Below, one piece after another: positions 33,501 to 40,226 of a stretch of 64,000 nucleotides of DNA. Source of the DNA: Bacteroidota bacterium (GTDB taxonomy: Bacteria; Bacteroidota; Bacteroidia; Chitinophagales; Chitinophagaceae); the NCBI GenBank assembly GCA_023417815.1, contig JAEZEI010000021.1, forward strand, positions 186,001 through 250,000, written 5' to 3'. How positions within the stretch are numbered: the first letter of the stretch is position 1; each line of letters begins with the position of its first letter. Below the pieces are notes generated by a model. The model searched no databases, was not told the DNA's origin, and worked only from the letters and a program-made list of their open reading frames with translations. The position numbers and the translations under genes are program-made.

Positions 33501-34511
33501 ATGAACACCGGTTACCTGTTAATGAATCTCGGATCTCCCGATTCCACTGCTGTACCAGACGTACGCAGGTATCTCAATGAATTCCTGATGGATGAAAGGG
33601 TGATCGACATGCCATATATAAAAAGAACATTACTCGTTAAAGGAATAATCACTCCTTTTCGTGCGCCTAAATCTGCTGCAGCATACAGGACCATCTGGAC
33701 CAAAGAAGGCTCTCCCCTCATTGTTATCAGCAAAGCATTGAGGGATGCTGTTGAAAAAGAAACCGGAACTCCTGTCGAGATCTGCATGCGTTATGGAAAT
33801 CCCACACCCGCAGATGCGCTGCAAAAATTAACCGAAAGAATACCGGGGTTAAAGAAGGTGATCGCCCTGCCGCTCTATCCACATTATGCCATGTCGAGCT
33901 TTGAGACTGCAGTGGAGCATGTGAAGCGCACCCACCGGGAAAAAGGCTATGACTTCAGCCTTGAATTCATAGAACCGTATTATAACGACCCGTCATACAT
34001 TTCCGCGCTTGCTGAAAGCATGGCTCCCTACCTGCAGCAACATTATGATCATATCCTTTTCAGTTATCACGGCATTCCTGCAAGGCACCTGCATAAAACG
34101 GACAACACGGGCCATTGCCTCAGCAGGCCTGACTGCTGCACAGTTACTTCACCTGCGCACAAAACCTGTTACCGCCACCAGTGCTTTGAGACCACCAGCC
34201 TGGTTACCCGCCAGTTAGGTATTGCACCGGGAAAACATTCCATATCTTTTCAGTCGCGCCTGGGCAAAGGATGGCTCGAACCTTTTACCGATGTGCGGCT
34301 GCAGCAAATGCCGGCAGAAGGTACCAGGGATCTTCTCATTCTTTGTCCTGCATTTGTAAGCGACTGCCTCGAAACCCTGGAAGAGATAGAAGAACGCGGA
34401 AAGGAGATCTTTATGAATGCAGGTGGAAATTCCTACCGGATGATCCCCTGCCTGAATGTTCATCCTTCATGGGTAAGCACCGTTAAGAAACTGCTCACGC
34501 AAGCCGGATAA
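33501..34511 (+). CDS. hemH: Ferrochelatase with a cysteine-rich insertion
   Basis: 336 residues. It inserts Fe(II) into protoporphyrin IX. The catalytic His190 is in SYHGIP; the conserved acidic segment with Glu291/Glu294 follows CLETLEEI. Between them, residues 206-228 hold five cysteines (C206, C212, C213, C223, C228) in an insertion ending CYRHQC. Internal cysteine motifs of this type bind a [2Fe-2S] cluster in some bacterial ferrochelatases; here that is inference. hemJ starts 1 nt after its stop. Confidence 0.96.
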   Translation: MNTGYLLMNLGSPDSTAVPDVRRYLNEFLMDERVIDMPYIKRTLLVKGIITPFRAPKSAAAYRTIWTKEGSPLIVISKALRDAVEKETGTPVEICMRYGNPTPADALQKLTERIPGLKKVIALPLYPHYAMSSFETAVEHVKRTHREKGYDFSLEFIEPYYNDPSYISALAESMAPYLQQHYDHILFSYHGIPARHLHKTDNTGHCLSRPDCCTVTSPAHKTCYRHQCFETTSLVTRQLGIAPGKHSISFQSRLGKGWLEPFTDVRLQQMPAEGTRDLLILCPAFVSDCLETLEEIEERGKEIFMNAGGNSYRMIPCLNVHPSWVSTVKKLLTQAG

Positions 34512-34512
34512 G

Positions 34513-35028
34513 ATGTACCTCTATATAAAGGCCATACATATCATCTTCGTGGTTACCTGGTTTGCAGGGCTTTTCTATACGCCGCGGCTGTTCATCTATT
34601 TTAAAGAGGCCGGGGAAAGCCAGGCAAGGGAAGCGCTTCAACAACAATTCACCACCATGACCCGCAGGCTCTGGCTGGGCATTACCTGGCCTTCGGCAAT
34701 AATAACACTGGCGCTAGGCACATGGACCGCACTGCTCTATGGCAGCCTGGAAAAATGGCTTCTTATCAAGATCTTTTTTGTGGCAGCATTATACATTTAT
34801 CATTTCTTCCTGCACCATATATACCGGCAGCTTATCAAAGGCAATATGCCATACAACTCCATGAAGCTGAGAATGTGGAACGAGGCAGCCACCGTTCTTC
34901 TTGTGGCCATTGTATTGCTTGCCACCGTTAAGAATGCCATCAGCCTGGTATGGGGACTCTCGGGCCTCGCCCTCCTGGTGATAATGCTGCTGGTTGCCAT
35001 CAGGCTGTATAAGCGATACCGCGGCTAA
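34513..35028 (+). CDS. hemJ: HemJ-type protoporphyrinogen IX oxidase
   Basis: 171 residues with four to five membrane helices. The N-terminal segment YIKAIHIIFVVTWFAGLFY with His9 and the PRLFIYF continuation match HemJ (UPF0093), a membrane haem protein that oxidises protoporphyrinogen IX. The remainder has basic C-terminal residues (LYKRYR). No hemG or hemY is present in the haem locus, so HemJ supplies that step. It is in one operon with hemH (1-nt gap). Confidence 0.9.
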   Translation: MYLYIKAIHIIFVVTWFAGLFYTPRLFIYFKEAGESQAREALQQQFTTMTRRLWLGITWPSAIITLALGTWTALLYGSLEKWLLIKIFFVAALYIYHFFLHHIYRQLIKGNMPYNSMKLRMWNEAATVLLVAIVLLATVKNAISLVWGLSGLALLVIMLLVAIRLYKRYRG

Positions 35029-35130
35029 GCGGAGCTTCATCCTCAATTCACATTTTCCTCACATACGTTCTGCAGCGGGCACAAAGCGTAGTTAATTTTC
35101 TATTTTTATATCCTCCAAACACTCCATTCC

Positions 35131-36270
35131 ATGCATAATGTCCTTCGAAGGATCCCCCTGCTGATCATATTCATCTTTATTAATGTGGCGCATGCGCAGA
35201 ATACGCTGAAGCTTAAGTTCAGGAACAGCACTGTTTATGCAGGCATAGAGGTGGGATCAAAGGGAGTGAAGATGAGCCTCATTGAAATGGGCAAGAATGC
35301 AAAGAAAAACGGCAACATAAATATGCTGAAGGATACCGCGGTGAACACTGATTTCATCAACTTCAACAATGCCTCCTTTGCCGGTACGCTCAATGCCTTC
35401 AGCGGGTTATATTTCACGGCGCTTGAAAAATATTCCATCCCTTCCCAGAATATCTTCACCGCCATCAGCAGTGGTGTAAAGGTACAGGCAGAGAAAGAAG
35501 GCAAGGAGCAACTGGTAAAAGCGCTGATCGATTCCTTCAGGGTCAAGATCAGGGAGAAGGAAAGAACCGTAACGGTTATAGGGGTGGAAGAAGAAGCCAG
35601 GCTTTCCCACCTGGGCATAGTGCCTGATTCGCGCAGGTATTCCACCTTCCTGATCGATATCGGCAGCGGTAATACCAAGGGCGGTTATTTCCCGAACGGA
35701 AATACGAAAGACCTCAGGCTGTTCCAGCTTTCATGGGGCACCAAAAGCGTGGCCAATGAAACCAATAAGCGGCTCGACGAAGACAAGACCCTGCAAAACT
35801 ATTCCCGGCAACTCCACCGGGTGCTTGCCGGTTCTGCAGAATCAGAGATCGTTTACGCGGTGAATGTGAGCGGCGCATATAATATGAGCGACAACATTGC
35901 CGTGAGCGGCGGCATAGCCTGGGCCGTGGCAACCCTTATACAGCCTGAACTTGCGGAAAACCAGGTGATCCCCGTTTCCTATAAGGATGTGGAGGAATTC
36001 ACCGAATTGATCGCAAAGAACCAGGTACGCTATTCAGAAAGTGAGATCCTTCGCAGGATAACCGATAACAGTCTTGATAAGAATGCCATCCGCAGCCAGG
36101 TTAAACAGGTGCACAAGGTGTTCGACCAGCGCGCACTCATGGCCGGGTCGGGACTATTACTCAAGATCATGCGCCAGTTTGAAGGGGTGAAGGAGAAGAA
36201 ACAATTTTACCTGGTTAAGAATGGCGCAGTGGGCTGGATATCCGCATTTGTTGATGAAAACATTGAATAA
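35131..36270 (+). CDS. Exported Ppx/GppA-like protein (actin/HSP70 ATPase fold)
   Basis: 379 residues. A signal peptide (cleavage near AHAQ, residue 23) is followed by a complete Ppx/GppA-type domain: phosphate-1 motif AGIEVGSKGVKMSL (37-50), AISSGVK (111-117), GVEEEARLSHLG (151-162) and phosphate-2 motif FLIDIGSGNTKGGYF (173-187). Cytoplasmic relatives hydrolyse polyphosphate or pppGpp. An N-terminal export signal on this fold is unusual; substrate and location are therefore open. The coiled-coil membrane protein that starts 35 nt downstream is a likely partner. Confidence 0.75.
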   Translation: MHNVLRRIPLLIIFIFINVAHAQNTLKLKFRNSTVYAGIEVGSKGVKMSLIEMGKNAKKNGNINMLKDTAVNTDFINFNNASFAGTLNAFSGLYFTALEKYSIPSQNIFTAISSGVKVQAEKEGKEQLVKALIDSFRVKIREKERTVTVIGVEEEARLSHLGIVPDSRRYSTFLIDIGSGNTKGGYFPNGNTKDLRLFQLSWGTKSVANETNKRLDEDKTLQNYSRQLHRVLAGSAESEIVYAVNVSGAYNMSDNIAVSGGIAWAVATLIQPELAENQVIPVSYKDVEEFTELIAKNQVRYSESEILRRITDNSLDKNAIRSQVKQVHKVFDQRALMAGSGLLLKIMRQFEGVKEKKQFYLVKNGAVGWISAFVDENIE

Positions 36271-36305
36271 CGCATTTCCTGGAAAACCGGAAGGAATAAT
36301 ACATT

Positions 36306-37199
36306 ATGATTAGGGATAAAAAGATCTCGGTACTTCTTTCTGTATCATTCCTTTTATTGCTTGCTTCATTTCTCATTCTCTGCATATGGGGCTATAACTT
36401 TTATATGCAGGTAAAAGAAGAGAAGGAATTTACGGGAACTGATCGTAATCCTACGCCCGACCCGGCGGCCATCCGGGATTCATTGCTTACCATTTACACT
36501 TCCTCCATCCGGTCGCTCGAAAACCAGTTGGGGAACACCTACACTGCTTCTGACTCTCTCGAAAATGACCTGCGCGTAAGGCTCGACGATTATTATCGTC
36601 TCAAGGCCGAAGTGGCAGCCATGCTTTCCAACCCGCAAACAGCGGAAGACTTCCGGCTTGCCGGCAGCAAGATCCGCGAGCTGCAGGCAAGGATCAACAG
36701 CCTTACCAGGACCAATATTGACGTGCAGGAAGAGAACCGGCGACTGCATGCATTGCTGCAGCAGATGAATGACAAGCCTGTTTCCATGCCCGCAGTGTAC
36801 CGCAATGAAACCCCGACCCACGGTGCACCACGTGAGCCACGTGTCCCGGTGTGCAATGATGTGCAGCTCGAGAGTTATGGAGGAACTGATGATGCCCAGG
36901 CAGGGATAGCAGGATCTTTCGTTCTTAAACACCCTGAAGACATTATTAATGGCGAGGCCATAATCGTGGTGACCCAACCCGATGGCAGTGTATTGCAGAA
37001 ATCAGCCTGGGAGGCGGGAAGCTTCCAGACGGGCGAAGGCAGGAAGATCTATTCCTGCAAGGTGAAATTCGATTATACCAGGGGTGAATCAAGACGGCTT
37101 ACCTTCAACATTCCAGCAGAGAACCTGCAGAACGGCAGCTATGGCCTGCAGGTGTATTATAACGGTTCCCGCATAGGTCGCGCAACGGCCAGTTTCTGA
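36306..37199 (+). CDS. Membrane-anchored coiled-coil protein with C-terminal beta domain
   Basis: 297 residues: membrane anchor (about 8-33), coiled coil about 70-155 (Leu/Arg/Glu heptads), a Pro-rich linker around 157-182, and a C-terminal domain of about 110 residues with beta-strand pattern and two cysteines. I recognise no family. It starts 35 nt after the Ppx/GppA-like gene on the same strand. The orientation, with the coiled coil and beta domain outside the membrane, fits a periplasmic partner for it; this is inferred. Its stop abuts that of the convergent next gene. Confidence 0.7.
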   Translation: MIRDKKISVLLSVSFLLLLASFLILCIWGYNFYMQVKEEKEFTGTDRNPTPDPAAIRDSLLTIYTSSIRSLENQLGNTYTASDSLENDLRVRLDDYYRLKAEVAAMLSNPQTAEDFRLAGSKIRELQARINSLTRTNIDVQEENRRLHALLQQMNDKPVSMPAVYRNETPTHGAPREPRVPVCNDVQLESYGGTDDAQAGIAGSFVLKHPEDIINGEAIIVVTQPDGSVLQKSAWEAGSFQTGEGRKIYSCKVKFDYTRGESRRLTFNIPAENLQNGSYGLQVYYNGSRIGRATASF

Positions 37200-37544
37200 T
37201 CACTGGGGATTTGTATTCATATTATAAACGCAGATCAGCATGTCTTTCTTGCGCACCCCGCGGCCTGTGAAGTTCACCGTACGCAGCTCGCCGTTGAGGC
37301 GCACATCCTTCCACGCAAGTATATAGATACCATCCTCTTCCTTGTCGATCTCCAGCACCGCATTCACCGAACCGGAATGTTCCTGCCAGTTGGTATCGAA
37401 GGAGCCGATGAAGGGATCATCATCTGAAATGGTGATAGGCTGCACCTCTTCAGAGGCAAACTGCTTCATGTGATTGTTGAAGAATTCTCCCCGGTATTTA
37501 CCATTTGATCCCTGGAGGAGGAATGTTCCGAATACTTCTGCCAT
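37200..37544 (-). CDS. Small soluble protein of unknown function
   Basis: 114 residues with no signal peptide or membrane helix and a beta-rich composition. I see no known motif. The stop lies directly against the stop of the convergent gene (TGA-TCA junction), a compact arrangement that supports a real gene. No function can be proposed. Confidence 0.6.
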   Translation of the reverse strand: MAEVFGTFLLQGSNGKYRGEFFNNHMKQFASEEVQPITISDDDPFIGSFDTNWQEHSGSVNAVLEIDKEEDGIYILAWKDVRLNGELRTVNFTGRGVRKKDMLICVYNMNTNPQ

Positions 37545-37628
37545 ATGGTTGATTTTATGGTTGCGGATTCCCGGTCAAGATAATTATTATATGATTTATT
37601 GCATATTCAAAAACCTTTCATTTTCTTT

Positions 37629-38225
37629 ATGCAAACGACAAAAATGATAAAACCCATCACTGCTTTCTGCATAGCTGCTTTTTTATGTATGGCTATATGG
37701 TCGTGCGACCAGAAAGAAGCCACTGCAGCGGTCATCGACACCAACATCAGCAATGACAGCCTTATCAAACGGGGTGCCTATCTTGTAACGATCGCAGGGT
37801 GCGACGACTGCCATTCACCGAAAATGATGGGTCCGCGCGGACCTGAGCTCATACCCGAACTGAGGCTTTCAGGCTACCAGGCGGGGAATAAACTGCCCCC
37901 GGTGAACACCGAGGCCATCAGCGCCGGCTGGGCGCTCATGAACCCCGACCTCACAGCCGCCGCGGGTGTTTGGGGCACCTCCTATGCCGCAAACCTCACC
38001 AGCGATGAGACCGGTATCGGGAACTGGACGGAAGCACAGTTCATGAAGGCGCTGAAAGAAGGGAAATGGAAAGGAATGGACGGCAACAGGATGCTCATGC
38101 CTCCCATGCCCTGGCAAAATCTTTCCCGTATGGATGACCACGACCTGCGGTCGATCTTCGCCTTCCTCAAATCAACCAGGCCGGTGAAGAACGTTGTGCC
38201 GAATTCGATCCCCGCAGGACAATAA
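37629..38225 (+). CDS. Class I cytochrome c, probable lipoprotein
   Basis: 198 residues from ATG 37629; an upstream TTG in frame is less likely, and ATG 37644 is an alternative. The N-terminus is a signal sequence ending in AIWSC, a plausible lipobox with Cys26. The haem motif CDDCH (58-62) follows, and Met in RMLMPPMPW near 133-139 is a candidate axial ligand. The fold is that of a small c-type cytochrome attached to the periplasmic or outer-membrane surface. Its redox partner is not encoded nearby. Confidence 0.88.
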   Translation: MQTTKMIKPITAFCIAAFLCMAIWSCDQKEATAAVIDTNISNDSLIKRGAYLVTIAGCDDCHSPKMMGPRGPELIPELRLSGYQAGNKLPPVNTEAISAGWALMNPDLTAAAGVWGTSYAANLTSDETGIGNWTEAQFMKALKEGKWKGMDGNRMLMPPMPWQNLSRMDDHDLRSIFAFLKSTRPVKNVVPNSIPAGQ

Positions 38226-38286
38226 CTGAACTGGTGTGCGGGATGCAGGTGGGACCCTTATTTCCAATATGCAATTTGGTATTAGT

Positions 38287-38657
38287 AACCCCGCACTTTA
38301 GTGTGGGGTTGGGCACACCCAACCCTGTTACTTCTTTCCAATATGCTTTTTGTATCAGTAACCCCGTACTTTAGAGTGGTTTGGCACGCCCGACCCTTTT
38401 CTTATTTCCTATATGCTTTTTGTATCAATAACCCCGCACTTTAGTGTGGGGTTAGGTACGCCCACTAAACATCGGGAGCTTTAGCTCCTGAATTCGTTGA
38501 CAGCAAATCCCTAATAGTGATATATCAGTAACCCCGCACTTTAGTGTGGGGTTAGGCACGCCCACTACACATCGGGAGCTTTAGCTCCTGAATTCGTTGA
38601 CAGCAAAACCCTAATAGTGATATAATAGTAACCCCGCACTTTAGTGTGGGGTTAGGC
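38287..38657. repeat. Array of five hairpin repeats, last units of exactly 100 bp
   Basis: The sequence AACCCCGCAC-TTTA-GTGTGGGGTT occurs at 38287, 38430, 38530 and 38630, with a degenerate copy at 38360; starts are 73, 70, 100 and 100 nt apart. Each is a 24-nt palindrome with a 10-bp stem (one G-T pair) and a TTTA loop. The first three copies share flank ATATGCTTTTTGTATCA. The last three are within a 100-bp unit that also contains a second hairpin, CGGGAGC-TTTA-GCTCCTG (38473-38490, 38573-38590). No gene lies within. It is not a CRISPR: spacers are not unique. Confidence 0.9.
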
Positions 38658-38706
38658 TAATAAGAAGATATATGGGGCCAGAAAAAATTCATACACTATA
38701 TACACT

Positions 38707-39282
38707 TCATTCGTAAAATATTCTTTCTATAATTTCTCCTCTTTCAGAAAAGGTTAACCATTCTCCAATGTTACGGCCATTTTTAAAAGCGCCATGTTGT
38801 TTCAATTTACCATTTTCAAAAAATAATTTGAATTCTCCATGCAAAGTATCGTTCCTATATTCTTGTAAAAAATTTATTTTATTGGAAGTCGTATAATAAT
38901 GGGTATGCTTACCATCCTTAACGTCATTTTTGTAATTTATTTCGTCATATAAATTACCCTTGGAATATATTTTTGTTAAACCATTTTTTCTCCCAATTTC
39001 AAACCTTTCAATTTTATCAATATCACCATCTATGTTATAATAAACCCAAATACTATCTTTAAGTCCCTTTAAATAATTCCCTTTATAGGCAACAGTTTTA
39101 TTATTATAATAACCGATCCAAAGGCCAGTCTTGTTGCCTAAAGAATCAAAACTCCCTATTTCCTTAATGAAACTATTTAAAGTTAAATCATCGGATTTCT
39201 CTTGAATTTTTCTATTACAGAATACCAGAGTGAACATACACAAAATATGTATAAACCCCCATCTAATTCCTAATTTTTCCAT
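38707..39282 (-). CDS. YwqK/MORN-repeat family protein, candidate immunity protein
   Basis: 191 residues. The first 30 residues are hydrophobic with a Cys at 22 (TLVFC), a possible lipoprotein signal. The rest is a chain of about 20-residue units of the form G-x-W-x3-Y-x2-G-x2 (KTGLWIGYYNNKTVAYKG, GKHTHYYTTSN, LHGEFKLFFENGKLKQHG, NIGEWLTFSERG), typical of the YwqK antitoxin/MORN-variant family. The gene is visibly AT-rich and overlaps the end of an Rhs remnant by 13 nt. In Rhs clusters such genes often act as immunity proteins; that is inference. Confidence 0.68.
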   Translation of the reverse strand: MEKLGIRWGFIHILCMFTLVFCNRKIQEKSDDLTLNSFIKEIGSFDSLGNKTGLWIGYYNNKTVAYKGNYLKGLKDSIWVYYNIDGDIDKIERFEIGRKNGLTKIYSKGNLYDEINYKNDVKDGKHTHYYTTSNKINFLQEYRNDTLHGEFKLFFENGKLKQHGAFKNGRNIGEWLTFSERGEIIERIFYE

Positions 39283-39797
39283 GAATTAATTGTTGTTATT
39301 GTTCCTTTTAAATTACTAATGAATGACCTATTCTTTGCCTTAATATTAGATCGTGAATTCGAGTCGATTAACGTTTTTGCTGACTTTACAGCTCTAATTC
39401 CCCTTCCGCCATCAAAGAACAAAATATTCAGGTAAGCCTTCGGCATCGTGGAACCTTGGGAAGTGGATTGTGGACTGAGAAACGATGTAAATACACTGCT
39501 TCCATTCAGCGATGTGGTTATTGCACTTCCCTCTCCTTTGATCGGATCAAAGGAATTATTCCCATTGATCACGCTTAACAAACTGTTTATGACGGTGGTC
39601 AGGCCATTTGGCCCAGGATTGCTGGTAGTTACATCAGGAGTGTAATAATCTACCTTTACATGAAGTTTGTCCCCACCCATTACCCGCAGTAACTTACCTG
39701 CTCCCATCGCTTGCACCGACTTCTTAAGCTTTTGCGTTTTACTTCCATTTGTGGTAGAGGAATAAAATGCAAAAGGGCGACTGGCTGCTTCATTCAA
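39270..39797 (-). pseudogene. Rhs fragment, internal part fused to a short toxin-like tail
   Basis: 175 codons. Residues 1-125 repeat the pattern of a region in the Rhs gene at 40223-42202 (RVMGGDKLHVKV versus KVMGGDQVNIF, a variable Ser/Thr/Asn-rich stretch, then YLNILFFDG versus INWVIFDEQ). After FFDGGRG the match stops and 45 unrelated, basic residues follow. This looks like a deletion that joined the Rhs core to the end of a lost toxin domain. The following YwqK-like gene overlaps its end by 13 nt, the arrangement expected for a displaced rhs-immunity cassette. Confidence 0.6.
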
Positions 39798-39872
39798 TTT
39801 CTATGGTAGAATAACACTGATTAAATATTTTTAAGAAGATCACTCAAAATGAACAGCAACATTTATTAAATC

Positions 39873-40226
39873 CTAAAACATTTTTACATTCCATTCTACC
39901 ACCCCATCAATTTCAGAACAAATTCTTGTATCTCCCATACCATAATCAAAATCAAGATTAAATTTTATTTTCTTATCACTAGTGAAAGCTTTCAATTCCG
40001 GAGATATAGAAACCATTTTCCAAAATATTGTCTTTAATTCCTCCAATTCTTGCAAAGCACCTCGTTCAGTAATATTCTTTAGATCAATTGACTGAGAAGC
40101 ACCTGTTATATTCAAAAAACCGCTTTGATCGATTCCCATATATAAATCCCCTACTCTGAATGGAGTTTTATCTTTTAAGAATTCAATTGCAGTTCTTATT
40201 CTTCTTAGTATTTCTTCCATAATCAT
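39873..40226 (-). CDS. Probable immunity protein for the Rhs toxin
   Basis: 117 residues, overlapping the 3' end of the Rhs gene by 4 nt (ATGA-type junction), the position immunity genes take behind Rhs/polymorphic toxins. The protein is small, soluble and mildly acidic, without a signal or membrane segment, consistent with a cytoplasmic binder of an intracellular toxin. I recognise no immunity family. The role is inferred from position. Confidence 0.65.
   Translation of the reverse strand: MIMEEILRRIRTAIEFLKDKTPFRVGDLYMGIDQSGFLNITGASQSIDLKNITERGALQELEELKTIFWKMVSISPELKAFTSDKKIKFNLDFDYGMGDTRICSEIDGVVEWNVKMF

Noticed and set aside
35131..36270. Cytoplasmic exopolyphosphatase
   Set aside because: The N-terminal 22 residues form a typical cleavable signal peptide, so a cytoplasmic Ppx label would be misleading.
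38287..38657. Possible CRISPR array
   Set aside because: The 100-bp period comes from nearly identical whole units. There are no unique spacers and no cas genes in the window.
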